A stretch of 64,000 nt of DNA from contig KI911459.1 of assembly GCA_000514715.1 (NCBI GenBank), positions 795,399 to 859,398 on the forward strand, read 5' to 3'. Shown piece by piece: positions 50,807 to 59,484 of this stretch. The stretch is from Streptomyces sp. CNH099. Its GTDB lineage: Bacteria > Actinomycetota > Actinomycetes > Streptomycetales > Streptomycetaceae. The notes under the pieces were generated by a model. That model saw nothing but the letters and a program-made list of their open reading frames with translations. It ran no database searches and was not told where the DNA came from. Each line of letters begins with the position of its first letter. Positions within the stretch are counted from its first letter, which is position 1. Made by a program: the position numbers and the translations under genes.

Positions 50807-51238
50807 ATGGCAGACCACCGCGAAGCATCCGTCACGCTGCCCAGTGAGGCCGCTTCGGTTGCGCAGGCGCGGAAATATGTCACTGACATTCTCGGGAAAT
50901 GGGGCCTGCCGGAAGGCGCGGACGCGGCGGACACGGTCCGGCTCGTCGTCTCCGAGCTGGCCACGAACGCCGTCCAGCACACCCGCGGGCAGTCCCCGAC
51001 GTTCACCGTGCGGCTGCTGCTCGTACGGGACGAGCAGGTGCGCGTCGGAGTCAGCGACAGCCACCCGCGGTGGCCGCGCCGGCTGCCCGCCGCCGTCCAG
51101 CAGGACAACGGGCGGGGCCTGGCCATCGTCCGGTGCCTCGTCGCGGAGTCGGGCGGACGGCTGTCCGTCGCCGCCGCCGACGACGGCGGCAAGACGGTCT
51201 GGATCGCCCTGCCCTGGCGGGCGGTGCCGGGGCCCTGA
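50807..51238 (+). CDS. RsbW-like ATP-binding (HATPase_c) regulator
   Basis: The 143-residue protein is a GHKL ATPase of the anti-sigma/serine kinase type. It has the N box VVSELATNAVQHT at about 46-58, the DSHPRWP G1 region at about 82-88, and NGRGLAIVRCLVAESGG (G2 box) at 100-116. Members phosphorylate anti-sigma antagonists or bind sigma factors. The ATG at 50807 has AAAGGA upstream. The 238-bp gap to the divergent regulator is AT-rich for this genome (GATATATGCATAACC) and should carry both promoters. Confidence 0.87.
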   Translation: MADHREASVTLPSEAASVAQARKYVTDILGKWGLPEGADAADTVRLVVSELATNAVQHTRGQSPTFTVRLLLVRDEQVRVGVSDSHPRWPRRLPAAVQQDNGRGLAIVRCLVAESGGRLSVAAADDGGKTVWIALPWRAVPGP

Positions 51239-51289
51239 AGCAGCGGCCCCGCGTCCCGCCCGCCCACCGCGCTGGTCCATCCTGGAGAC

Positions 51290-52240
51290 ATGACCGAGCA
51301 GCCCGTCAGCCACGAGGACGTCCACGCCGCCGCGGAGCGCATCGCGGGACGGGTCCGCCCGGTCGCCGTCACGCCCGCGGACGCGGAGGTGGCACCGGAC
51401 GCCGAGGTGTGGTTCGCCCTTGAGTTCCTCCAGCACACCGGCTCCTTCAAGGCGCGCGGCGCCCTGAACTTCACCGCCGCCCACGCCGCCGCCGGACGGA
51501 TGCCGGACGCCGGCGTGCTCATCGCCTCCGGCGGCAGCGCCGGGCTCGCCTGCGCCTGGGCGGCCGCCCGGCACGGCGTGCCCGCGCACGTCTTCCTGCC
51601 GGTCACCGCGCCGGAGTTCAAGGTCGAGCGGCTGCGCGGCCTCGGCGCCGACGTGCGGCTGGCGGGCCGGACGTACGGCGAGGCGCTGGCCGCGTCGCGC
51701 GCGCTGGCCGCCGAGACCGGTGCGCTCACCTCGCACGCCTACGACCACCCGCTGATCTCCGCCGGCGCCGGGACGCTGCTGCCGGAGATCGCGGCCGCGG
51801 TGCCCGGCGGCGTCGACACCGTCGTCGTCGCGGTCGGCGGCGGCGGGCTGTACGCGGGCGTCGCCGCGGCCGCCGCGCGGCACGGCATCGGCGTCGTCGC
51901 CGTCGAGCCGGAGAACTGCCGGGCGCTGAACGCCGCGCTGGCCGCCGGGGAGGTGGTCGACGTCCCCGTCGACTCCGTCGCCGCGGACTCCCTGGGCGCG
52001 TCCCGTACGTCCCGCGACGCGCTGGCCTGGGCGCGGCGGCCGGGCACCACCTCGGTGCTCGTCAGCGACGCCGGCATCGCGGCGGCCCGGCGGCGGCTGT
52101 GGGACGACCACCGGCTCGTCGTCGAGCACGCCGCGGGCACGGCGCTCGCGGCGCTGACCACGGGCGCGTACAAGCCGCGGGCGGGGGAGCGGGTGGCCGT
52201 CGTGCTCTGCGGCGCGAACACCGACCCGGGCACGCTCTGA
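51290..52240 (+). CDS. Threonine/serine dehydratase-like PLP enzyme
   Basis: The 316-residue fold-type II PLP enzyme has the Schiff-base lysine Lys54 in TGSFKARGAL, the glycine loop VVAVGGGGLYAGV near 177-189, and the end VVLCGANTD. The usual SGGNAG / SGNHxQ loop that binds the PLP ring oxygen reads SGGSAGLA here, with Ser replacing Asn. It may deaminate threonine, serine or a related hydroxy amino acid, but the exchange could alter rate or substrate. It stands 51 bp after the RsbW-like gene and may be independent. Confidence 0.82.
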   Translation: MTEQPVSHEDVHAAAERIAGRVRPVAVTPADAEVAPDAEVWFALEFLQHTGSFKARGALNFTAAHAAAGRMPDAGVLIASGGSAGLACAWAAARHGVPAHVFLPVTAPEFKVERLRGLGADVRLAGRTYGEALAASRALAAETGALTSHAYDHPLISAGAGTLLPEIAAAVPGGVDTVVVAVGGGGLYAGVAAAAARHGIGVVAVEPENCRALNAALAAGEVVDVPVDSVAADSLGASRTSRDALAWARRPGTTSVLVSDAGIAAARRRLWDDHRLVVEHAAGTALAALTTGAYKPRAGERVAVVLCGANTDPGTL

Positions 52241-52249
52241 CGGCCGGGC

Positions 52250-52819
52250 TCACCCCTGCCCGTCGTCCCGCCGCGCCGACACAGCAAGGGACCTGCCCAG
52301 CCCCCATGGCAGCACCGCCCACAGCCCCGCGGTGAACACCAGCACCGACGCGCCCGCCGCCACCCCCTCCGCACGCCCCAGGACCACGTCCACCACGAGC
52401 ATCACCGCGCCGGACAGCGCGAGCGCCAGCACCCCCAGCCCCGCCGCCGCCAGCCGCGAGGACACGTCGACGATGCGGCGTTTCGCCCGGCGCCGGAACA
52501 GCCCCCGGTGCACCGCCGCGGGCGCGGTGAAGAGCACCGCCGCGGCCACGGACAGCAGCAGCGTCGTCACGTACGTTCCGCGCTGCAGCGCGTCCAGCTC
52601 GGTGAAGCGCTCGGTGAACGCGAGGGTCAGCAGGAAGGCGAAGAGGATCTGTACGCCCGTCTGCGTCACCCGCAGCTCCTGGAGCAGCTCCACGAAGTTG
52701 CGGTCGTCCCGCTCCAGCGGGGTCTCGCGGCGCGTCGGCACCACGGATGCCGCCGGCTCCTCCGTCCGCGCGGCCGGCTCCGCCGCACCGTGCCCGTCCT
52801 CGTTCCGGTTTCGCTCCAT
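52250..52819 (-). CDS. DUF6328 family membrane protein
   Basis: The 189-residue protein has a polar N-terminus, NFVELLQELRVTQTGVQILFAFLL at about 43-66 (the DUF6328 signature), and four hydrophobic spans. The family is widespread in actinomycetes and without known function. It is on the same strand as the clpP pair, 75 bp downstream of the small gene, and converges with the dehydratase gene (9-bp gap). Confidence 0.82.
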   Translation of the reverse strand: MERNRNEDGHGAAEPAARTEEPAASVVPTRRETPLERDDRNFVELLQELRVTQTGVQILFAFLLTLAFTERFTELDALQRGTYVTTLLLSVAAAVLFTAPAAVHRGLFRRRAKRRIVDVSSRLAAAGLGVLALALSGAVMLVVDVVLGRAEGVAAGASVLVFTAGLWAVLPWGLGRSLAVSARRDDGQG

Positions 52820-52894
52820 GTACTTTCCGCTAGCCCGCTCGCCGCGTCCTACTGCTCGTCTACCACCGGCGGCGCCTCCGCGCCCGCCGGCCCG

Positions 52895-53218
52895 TCACGG
52901 CGCCCCGTCGGGCTCCCGCGGCCCGGGCGGTACCGCCACCAGCCGGCTGCGCCGCTCCCCGTCGAGCACCCGCAGGGCGCGCGCCATCGTCGCCGCGTGG
53001 ATACGGCTCTCGCGCCGCTCGTGCATCAGCGCCAGCGCGTCCCGCAGCCCGGCGGCGGTGCGTACGAGCGCCTGCGCGGCGCGCAGGCCGGCGTACGTGT
53101 CCGTGCCGCGCGCCGGGTTGATCCGGCCCAGCTGGTCGACCGCCTCCAGATAGCGGTCGACCAGCTCCGCCTCCGCGCGCGTCAGCGCGGGCAGCGGCGG
53201 CAGTTCGGGCGGCAGCAT
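52895..53218 (-). CDS. Small helical protein next to ClpP
   Basis: The 107-residue protein is nearly all helix: ALTRAEAELVDRYLEAVDQLGRI, then LRAAQALVRTAAGLRDALALMHERRESRI, with a Pro-rich start and end. No family was recognised. It lies 6 bp after the clpP stop codon on the same strand, so it is co-transcribed. It could be an adaptor, chaperone or substrate of that protease, but no such protein is known to me at this place. Confidence 0.6.
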   Translation of the reverse strand: MLPPELPPLPALTRAEAELVDRYLEAVDQLGRINPARGTDTYAGLRAAQALVRTAAGLRDALALMHERRESRIHAATMARALRVLDGERRSRLVAVPPGPREPDGAP

Positions 53219-53224
53219 GCCCGG

Positions 53225-53860
53225 TCACCTCCCGTAGCGCGGTGACCCCGTGCCCTTGCGGCTCTCGGTCAGCCGGTCGGCCAGCCCGTACGCGACGGCC
53301 GCCGGGGCGTCGAGGATCTTGTCGCGCTCGATGTCCGTGCGGATCTGCTCGACCGGGGTGCCGGAGTGCTTGGCGAGCAGTTCCTCCAGCAGCTCGCGGT
53401 GGCGCAGCAGCTCCCGTGCGTGGATCTCCAGGTCGGTCGCCTGCCCGCGCACCGGCTCGGCGAACGACGGCTGGTGGATGAGCACCCGCGCGCCGGGCAG
53501 CACGTAGCGCTTGCCGGGGGTGCCCGCGGCCAGCAGCACGGCGGCGGCGGACGCCGCCTGGCCGAGGCAGACGGTCTCGATGTCGCTGGTCACGAACTGC
53601 ATCGTGTCGTAGATCGCGGTCATCGCGGTGAACGAGCCGCCGGGCGAGTTGATGTAGAGCGAGATGTCCTGGTCGGGAGCGGCGTGCTCCAGATGCATGA
53701 GCTGGGCCATCACGTCGTTCGCCGAGACGTCGTCGATCTGGGTGCCGAGGAAGACGATCCGCTCCTCCAGCAGCTTCGCGTACGGATCCTGGGTGCGCGT
53801 CCCGCTGCTCGTGCGCTCGGTGAACTCCGGCAGCACGTAGCGCGCCGTGGGCCTGTCCAT
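53225..53860 (-). CDS. clpP: ATP-dependent Clp protease proteolytic subunit
   Basis: The 211-residue serine protease has the catalytic triad Ser104 ([10 protein letters not shown]), His129 (VLIHQPSF) and Asp180 (ERDKILDA), the oligomerisation region [20 protein letters not shown], and a full ClpP head and handle. It belongs with the second-type streptomycete ClpPs (ClpP2/ClpP4-like). Usually these genes come in pairs (clpP1-clpP2 or clpP3-clpP4); here it is single. It is divergent from an orphan YefM-type antitoxin with a TGTAC palindrome between. ATG 53860 is used; a GTG at 53872 is an alternative. Confidence 0.92.
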   Translation of the reverse strand: MDRPTARYVLPEFTERTSSGTRTQDPYAKLLEERIVFLGTQIDDVSANDVMAQLMHLEHAAPDQDISLYINSPGGSFTAMTAIYDTMQFVTSDIETVCLGQAASAAAVLLAAGTPGKRYVLPGARVLIHQPSFAEPVRGQATDLEIHARELLRHRELLEELLAKHSGTPVEQIRTDIERDKILDAPAAVAYGLADRLTESRKGTGSPRYGR

Positions 53861-53901
53861 GGTCTGCAGCACCTCTCCCTCTTCGCGGCTCTCCGTAAAA
53901 A

Positions 53902-53918
53902 ATGTACAGGACGTACAT
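53902..53918. promoter_or_regulatory. TGTAC palindrome in the clpP/yefM divergent promoter
   Basis: ATGTAC-AGGAC-GTACAT is a perfect 6-bp inverted repeat. YefM antitoxins of E. coli recognise TGTACA cores, and the left half here is TGTACA. It lies 41 bp from the clpP start and 17 bp from the antitoxin start, so YefM binding here would control both. Confidence 0.6.
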
Positions 53919-53935
53919 CCGGTTATGCTGGGAGC

Positions 53936-54244
53936 ATGGCGTACGAAATTCCGGTGACGCAAGCCCGCGCGGAGCTGGCCGATCTGATCAACCGCGTGGT
54001 CTACGGCGGCGAGCGGGTCGTGGTCACCCGCCACGGCCGCCCCCTCGTGGCCCTGGTCTCCGCCGCCGACCTGGAGAAACTCGACGATCTTGAGAACCCG
54101 CCGGCCGAGGAACAGGTGATCACCACGGTCTCCGGCGTACGCCCGGCGCCCACCGCCGGAGCTGCCACCGGCGAACGCCCCTTCGGCATCGCCGCCGAGC
54201 ACCGCGCCCCCGACACCCGCGCGCACGGCGAGGGCCCGGCCTAG
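53936..54244 (+). CDS. Phd/YefM-family antitoxin, without a toxin partner
   Basis: The 102-residue protein has the full Phd/YefM N-terminal DNA-binding and dimer domain ([43 protein letters not shown]). The C-terminal part (about 55-102) differs from the usual toxin-binding tail, being Pro/Ala/Gly-rich. No YoeB, Doc or other toxin gene follows. The ATG has a GGGAG almost touching it. The stop codon TAG is made from the TA target duplicate plus the first base of a MITE, so the original 3' end may have been changed by that insertion. Confidence 0.85.
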   Translation: MAYEIPVTQARAELADLINRVVYGGERVVVTRHGRPLVALVSAADLEKLDDLENPPAEEQVITTVSGVRPAPTAGAATGERPFGIAAEHRAPDTRAHGEGPA

Positions 54245-54404
54245 GCCCTGTCGTTTGGATCTTCGCTGGGCTCGCGACGCCTGGCACTGCACCTCGCGGC
54301 GTTGTCGTCGGTCGACGACGCTCCGCGTCGCCTCCCTCCTCCGCCTTGCGATGCACAGCACCAGACGCCGCTCCCTGATCCAGCAAGATCCAAACGACAG
54401 GCCC
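54244..54404. mobile_element. 161-bp MITE with 20-bp terminal repeats and TA duplication
   Basis: Ends are GGCCCTGTCGTTTGGATCTT and AAGATCCAAACGACAGGCCC, inverted with one mismatch. TA flanks it on both sides (54242-54243 and 54405-54406). TA duplication is typical of IS630/Tc1-mariner elements. The inside has no frame long enough for a transposase, so it is a non-autonomous element that must be moved by an enzyme encoded elsewhere. Confidence 0.8.
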
Positions 54405-54513
54405 TAGGCCCCGGGACCTCGGACCGGCGGCGGCGAAGATCGTCCGGTGGCCCGATGCCGCCCCCGCGGCGCCCGGGACACGATGCCGGGAGACCCGCCG
54501 GAAGGAGCGCACC

Positions 54514-55023
54514 GTGTCGTACCCCGAGGACCTCGCCTACCCCGAGCCCCGCTACCACGGCGACAGGGGCGAGGTGAACGCGGTGTTCCGGCCGGCCGGG
54601 GCGCCGCCGGACCTCACCTCGCCGGGCGGCTTCACCCGCTACCTGGCCGCCGGGCAGTCGACCGGCGGCGAGTTCGGCCTGTACGACGTGCAGCTCGGCC
54701 CGCGCTCGCCCGGGGCCAAGACGCACTTCCACAAGGCGATGTCGGAGTCCTTCTACGTGCTGTCCGGCGCTCTGGAGCTGTACGACGGCGACCGGTGGGT
54801 GACGGGGGGCGCGGGGGACTTCCTCTACGTGCCCGTCGGCGGGCTGCACGCCTTCAGGAACGCCACCGACGAGCCGGTCCGCATGCTGATGCTCTTCACC
54901 CCGGGCGCACCGCGCGAGGAGTACTTCGAGCGGGTCGCGGAGATGGCGCGGCGCGGCGGTGAGGAGCTGAAGCAGTTCCGCATCCGGCACGACAGCTACT
55001 TCGTCGAGGACTTCGAGCAGTAG
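54514..55023 (+). CDS. Cupin-domain protein
   Basis: The 169-residue protein has one cupin barrel (about 50-130): motif 1 KTHFHKAMSESFYVLSGALEL near 69-89, with His70, His72 and Glu77 to bind metal, and motif 2 DFLYVPVGGLHAFRN with His near 115. The C-terminal tail (130-169) is helical and charged. Such small cupins act as dioxygenases, isomerases or sugar-binding proteins; the reaction cannot be told. GTG start with AAGGAG upstream. Confidence 0.8.
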   Translation: MSYPEDLAYPEPRYHGDRGEVNAVFRPAGAPPDLTSPGGFTRYLAAGQSTGGEFGLYDVQLGPRSPGAKTHFHKAMSESFYVLSGALELYDGDRWVTGGAGDFLYVPVGGLHAFRNATDEPVRMLMLFTPGAPREEYFERVAEMARRGGEELKQFRIRHDSYFVEDFEQ

Positions 55024-55207
55024 CCCGCCCCGCCGCCGCACACCGGGTCCTGGTGCGTACGCACCAGGACCCGCCGGTGACCGGTCCGGGCGCACCAGGC
55101 GAAGACGGCCACGGCAGACGATGTTCCGCGAGGCACCGGGCGGGAGTGTGGGAAGCGCGCGAAATCCCGCGTTCTCCCCTCCTCCCGGTGTCTGGAGTGA
55201 TCAAGAA

Positions 55208-57451
55208 GTGGCGACGTTTCTCTACCGGATCGGACGGTGGTCCTTCCGCCGGCGGCGGCTCGTGCTGCGCGTGTGGCTGGGCGCGCTGCTGCTGGCCGTC
55301 GCCGGGGCCGCCGTCGCGCCGGCCGGGGAGGAGGAAGACCTCTCCATGCCCGGCACCGAATCGCAGCAGGCGTTCGACCTGCTCGACGAGCGCTTCCCCG
55401 ACGGCAACTCGCAGGGCGCGGAGGCCCGCCTCGTGTTCCAGGCCCCCGACGGGCAGCGGGTGACGGCCGCGGAGCACCGGGCGGCGGTCGAGGACACGCT
55501 CGGCTCGCTGGCCGGAGGCGACCAGGTCGAGTCCGCCACCGATCCGTACGAGACCGGCGCGGTCAGCAAGGACGGCACCATCGCCTACTCCACGGTCACC
55601 TACTCCGTGGGAGCCGTCGACCTGACCGGCGAGACGAAGAGCGCCCTGGAGGACGCCGCGGGCCGGGCCGGGGACGCCGGGCTGACCGTCGAGATCGGCG
55701 GCTCGGCGCTGGACGCCGAGGAGGAACCGGGCGGCACGACGGAGATCGTCGGCGTGGCGGTGGCCGCCCTGGTGCTGGTCCTCGCCCTCGGCTCGCTGGT
55801 CGCGGCCGGGCTGTCCCTGCTGACCGCCGTCGTGGGCGTGGCCATCGCCTTCGGACTGGTCTCCGCGCTGGCGGTGCCGCTCGGGCTGACGTCCACCGTC
55901 GCCATCCTGGCCCTGATGCTGGGGCTGGCCGTCGGCATCGACTACGCGCTCTTCATCACCTCCCGGTTCCGCGACGAACTCACCCGGGTCGGCGATCCGG
56001 AGGAGGCCGCCGGCCAAGCGGTCGGCACGGCCGGGTCCGCCGTCGTCTTCGCGGGCGCGACCGTCTTCATCGCCCTGGTCGGACTGGGGGTCGTCGGCAT
56101 CCCCGAGCTGACCCGGATGGGCATGGGCGGCGCGGGCGCCGTGGCGCTGGCCGTACTCGTCGCCCTGACCCTGGTCCCCGCGCTGTTCGGCTACTTCGGC
56201 CGGCGCGTCCTGTCCCGGCGCGTCCGCAAGGCCCTCCGGCGGGGCGGCGAGCGCCCGCACGCGCTGCCCGCCGCGGCCGGCCGGCCCGGGCTGGGCGACC
56301 GCTGGGCGCGGTTCGTGCTGCGCCGTCCGGTGGCGGTGCTGCTGACCGCCGGACTCGGTCTCGGCGCCGTCGCCGTGCCGGCGCTCAGCCTCGAACTCGG
56401 GCTGCCCGGAGACGAGTCCAAGTCGGTGGAGACCACCCAGCGCCGCGCCTACGACCTGCTGTCGGAAGGCTTCGGCCCCGGCTTCAACGGCCCGCTGACC
56501 GTGGTCGTGGACAACGCGGAGGCCGCGGACGCCGAGGCCGCGACCGACCGGGTCGTCGAGACCGTTCGGGGCGTCGACGGGGTCGCGTCGGTCGGCGATC
56601 CGCAGTTCGACGAGGCCGGGGACACGGCCGTCCTCACCGCCGTCCCGGAGACCGCACCGAACAGCGCCGAGACCAAGGACCTGGTGCACGAGATCCGGGA
56701 CGCGGGCGCCGATGTCGAGGCCGGCACGGGTGCCGACGTCCTGGTGACCGGCACCACCGCGATGAACATCGACATCTCCGAGGCCATGGCCGACGCCCTC
56801 CTGCCGTATCTGACCGTGGTCATCGGGCTGGCGGTGCTGCTGCTCCTGGTGGTCTTCCGCTCGGTCCTGGTGCCGCTCAAGGCCGCGCTCGGCTTCCTGC
56901 TGTCGGTGGGTGCCGCCTTCGGCGTGCTCGTCGCCGTCTTCCAGTGGGGCTGGGCGGCGGACCTGCTCGGCATCGAGCAGACCGGACCGGTGATGTCGCT
57001 GATGCCGATCCTCATCATCGGCATCGTGTTCGGCCTCGCCATGGACTACGAGGTCTTCCTCCTCACCCGGATGCGGGAGGCCTACGTCCACGGCGCGTCC
57101 CCCGGCGAGGCGATCGCGGGCGGGTTCCGGCACAGCGGACGTGTGGTGGCCGCCGCGGCGATCATCATGATCAGCGTGTTCGCCGGGTTCGTCGGGATGA
57201 ACAGCCCGACGATCCAGACGATGGGCGTCGGCCTGGCCGCCGCCGTCGCCTTCGACGCCTTCGTGGTACGGATGGCGATCGTGCCCGCGGTGCTGGCGCT
57301 GCTGGGCCACCGGGCCTGGTGGCTGCCTCGTATCCTGAACCGTGTGCTGCCGAACGTGGACATTGAGGGGGAGGCGCTGAGCAGGCGTGTCCCGCCCCCC
57401 GCGGCCGGACCGGACGCGGCGGTGCAGCGGCTCCCCGTCGGCCGGCAGTGA
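55208..57451 (+). CDS. MMPL/RND-family membrane transporter
   Basis: The 747-residue protein has twelve spans in two MMPL repeats with large extracytoplasmic loops (about 35-175 and 405-540). The IALVGLGVVGIPELTRMG and LGLAVGIDYALFITSRFRDEL segments, and GLAMDYEVFLLTRMREAYVHG in the second half, supply the proton-relay Asp-Tyr motifs of the MmpL group. These exporters move lipids or drugs. It is followed by a two-component system 7 bp later in one operon. GTG 55208 follows GGAG. Confidence 0.92.
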   Translation: MATFLYRIGRWSFRRRRLVLRVWLGALLLAVAGAAVAPAGEEEDLSMPGTESQQAFDLLDERFPDGNSQGAEARLVFQAPDGQRVTAAEHRAAVEDTLGSLAGGDQVESATDPYETGAVSKDGTIAYSTVTYSVGAVDLTGETKSALEDAAGRAGDAGLTVEIGGSALDAEEEPGGTTEIVGVAVAALVLVLALGSLVAAGLSLLTAVVGVAIAFGLVSALAVPLGLTSTVAILALMLGLAVGIDYALFITSRFRDELTRVGDPEEAAGQAVGTAGSAVVFAGATVFIALVGLGVVGIPELTRMGMGGAGAVALAVLVALTLVPALFGYFGRRVLSRRVRKALRRGGERPHALPAAAGRPGLGDRWARFVLRRPVAVLLTAGLGLGAVAVPALSLELGLPGDESKSVETTQRRAYDLLSEGFGPGFNGPLTVVVDNAEAADAEAATDRVVETVRGVDGVASVGDPQFDEAGDTAVLTAVPETAPNSAETKDLVHEIRDAGADVEAGTGADVLVTGTTAMNIDISEAMADALLPYLTVVIGLAVLLLLVVFRSVLVPLKAALGFLLSVGAAFGVLVAVFQWGWAADLLGIEQTGPVMSLMPILIIGIVFGLAMDYEVFLLTRMREAYVHGASPGEAIAGGFRHSGRVVAAAAIIMISVFAGFVGMNSPTIQTMGVGLAAAVAFDAFVVRMAIVPAVLALLGHRAWWLPRILNRVLPNVDIEGEALSRRVPPPAAGPDAAVQRLPVGRQ

Positions 57452-57458
57452 GCCGGCC

Positions 57459-58763
57459 GTGACGGACCCGGCCGGCGGCGTTGCGCCACCACGTCGTACG
57501 CGGTGGCGGGAGACGGCGATCGTCGCGACCGCGTTCACGCTCTGCCTCCTCGGCGGCGTGGTGCAGGTCGACGACACGCTGACACCGCCCCCGGCCGCCG
57601 CCTACGCCGTCGCCGTGGCGTCCTGTGCCGTGCTGCCCGTACGGCACCGGGCGCCCCTGGCCGCCCTGGCGGCCACGACCGCGGCGGGCCTGCTGGTACC
57701 GCCCCTGGGCCTGCTGCTGAGCCCGCCGATCATCGCCCCCGCCGTGATCGCCGCCTACGCCTACGCCTTCCGCGCGCCCACCGAGCGGCGCGCGGCGGGC
57801 GCGGTGTCGCTCGCCGCCGCCGCGCTGCTGCTCGCCGCCACCCCCTGGTTCGACGACCTCTCCTGGCAGGACGCGAGCCGCATGGGCTCCGTGGCGGCGT
57901 TCCCGCTGGTGGCCGGCGTGCTCGGGCACTCGGCGCACAACCGGCGGGCCTACCTGGCGGCCGTGGAGGAGCGCGCCCGGCGGGCGGAGAAGAGCCGGGA
58001 GAGCGAGGCGCGCCGCAGGGTGGCCGAGGAACGGCTGCGCATCGCCCGGGAGCTGCACGACCTGGTGGCCCACCAGATCACCCTGGCCAACGCGCAGGCG
58101 GCGGTCGCCTCCCACCTCTTCGACGTCCGGCCGGAGCAGACCCGCCAGAGCCTCAGGGAACTCGTGCAGACCACCGGCGACGCGCTCGACGACCTGCGCG
58201 CCACGGTCGGGCTGCTGCGCGAGTCCGGGGACGCAGCCGAGCCCGCAGAACCGGCGCCCGGGCTGTCCCGGCTCCCCACGCTGGTGGAGTCCTTCGGCCG
58301 GGCGGGGCTGGCGGTGTCGCTCGACCAGGAGGGCGCGGCCAGGCCGCTGCCGCCGGGAGTGGACCTCACCGCGTACCGCATCGTCCAGGAGGCCCTGACC
58401 AACGTGACCAAGCACGCCGGCACCGGCGCCGCCCGGGTGCGCCTGGTCTGGAACCGCGATCGCGTGACCATCACCGTCGCCGACGACGGCGGCGGTGCGG
58501 CGCCTCCCGCGTCCGGCACCCCGGACCGCCCGCCCGGCTACGGCCTCATCGGGATGCGCGAACGCGCCACCGCGGTCGGGGGCCGGCTCTCCGCGGGGCG
58601 GCGGCCGGAGGGCGGCTTCCTCGTCACCACCCAGCTGCCGCTGCCGCCCGCCAAGGACGGGGCAACCGGGCCGGCCGGGGGACGTCCTGCCGACGCGACG
58701 GCGGACGGCGGCCGCGGCGCCGAGACGCGTACGGACGACGGAGAGGATGGAGAGGAGCCGTGA
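57459..58763 (+). CDS. Sensor histidine kinase (HisKA_3 type) after MMPL
   Basis: The 434-residue kinase has about five membrane spans in residues 20-155, a HisKA_3 helix with His200 (ARELHDLVAHQITLA), and HATPase boxes ALTNVTKHA and DRPPGYGLIGMRERATAVGG. The C-terminal 45 residues are Gly/Asp-rich. It is coupled to the response regulator (GTGA overlap at 58760-58763) and stands 7 bp after the MMPL gene, so the three make a single control-and-export unit. Confidence 0.92.
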   Translation: MTDPAGGVAPPRRTRWRETAIVATAFTLCLLGGVVQVDDTLTPPPAAAYAVAVASCAVLPVRHRAPLAALAATTAAGLLVPPLGLLLSPPIIAPAVIAAYAYAFRAPTERRAAGAVSLAAAALLLAATPWFDDLSWQDASRMGSVAAFPLVAGVLGHSAHNRRAYLAAVEERARRAEKSRESEARRRVAEERLRIARELHDLVAHQITLANAQAAVASHLFDVRPEQTRQSLRELVQTTGDALDDLRATVGLLRESGDAAEPAEPAPGLSRLPTLVESFGRAGLAVSLDQEGAARPLPPGVDLTAYRIVQEALTNVTKHAGTGAARVRLVWNRDRVTITVADDGGGAAPPASGTPDRPPGYGLIGMRERATAVGGRLSAGRRPEGGFLVTTQLPLPPAKDGATGPAGGRPADATADGGRGAETRTDDGEDGEEP

Positions 58764-59455
58764 CGACGCTGCGGGTACTGCTCGCCGACGACCAGGCGCT
58801 GCTGCGCAGCGCCTTCCGGATGCTGCTCGACACCGCCGACGACATCACCGTCGTCGGCGAGGCCGCGGACGGCGGGGAGGCGGTGAGCCTCACCCGCGAA
58901 CTGCGCCCGGACGTGGTGGTCATGGACATCCGCATGCCCGAGGTGGACGGGCTCACCGCCACCTCCCGGATCGCGGCCGACCCGGAGCTGCGGGGCAGCC
59001 GCATCCTGATCCTCACCACGTACGAGACCGACGAGTACGTCGCCCAGGCGCTGCGCGCCGGGGCCGGCGGCTTCATCGGCAAGGGCATCGGCGCCGGGGA
59101 ACTGGTGGACGCCGTCCGTACGATCGCCGCCGGCGACACCCTGCTGTCGCCCGCCGCGACCCGCTCCCTGGTCGCCCGCTTCCTGGCCACCCCGGACGGC
59201 GCACCGCGGAACAACCCGGAACGCCTCGCCGTGCTCACCCCGCGCGAGCGCGAGATGGTGGCCCTGGTCGCGACCGGCCTGTCCAACCAGGAGATCGCCG
59301 AGCAGATGTTTCTGAGCCCGTTCACCGTCCGCGCCCACGTGCAGCGCGCGATGACGAAGCTGGAGGCCCGCGACCGGGCGCAGCTCGTCGTCATCGCGTA
59401 CCGCACGGGCCTAGTGCGGGCCGCCCCCGACGACGGCGCCGGGCACGGGGCGTGA
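58760..59455 (+). CDS. NarL/LuxR-type response regulator after MMPL kinase
   Basis: The 231-residue regulator has the acidic pocket DD at 10-11, phospho-acceptor Asp56 (VVVMDIRMP), TTYETDEYV and FIGKGI with the conserved Lys. A LuxR HTH follows (about 160-222: LTPREREMVALVATGLSNQEIAEQMFLS). GTG start overlaps the kinase stop. Probable target: the promoter of the MMPL operon upstream of 55208, giving autoregulation; inference. Confidence 0.93.
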   Translation: MTTLRVLLADDQALLRSAFRMLLDTADDITVVGEAADGGEAVSLTRELRPDVVVMDIRMPEVDGLTATSRIAADPELRGSRILILTTYETDEYVAQALRAGAGGFIGKGIGAGELVDAVRTIAAGDTLLSPAATRSLVARFLATPDGAPRNNPERLAVLTPREREMVALVATGLSNQEIAEQMFLSPFTVRAHVQRAMTKLEARDRAQLVVIAYRTGLVRAAPDDGAGHGA

Positions 59456-59484
59456 GCGCCGCGGCCGCACGGGCGCCGACGCCG

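Noticed and set aside
53225-53860. A second clpP gene in tandem
   Set aside because: The neighbours are a helical protein without protease motifs and a divergent antitoxin; only one catalytic triad is present.
54244-54404. A toxin gene following the YefM-type antitoxin
   Set aside because: No frame of toxin length with a start exists between the antitoxin and the cupin gene; the space is taken by the MITE.
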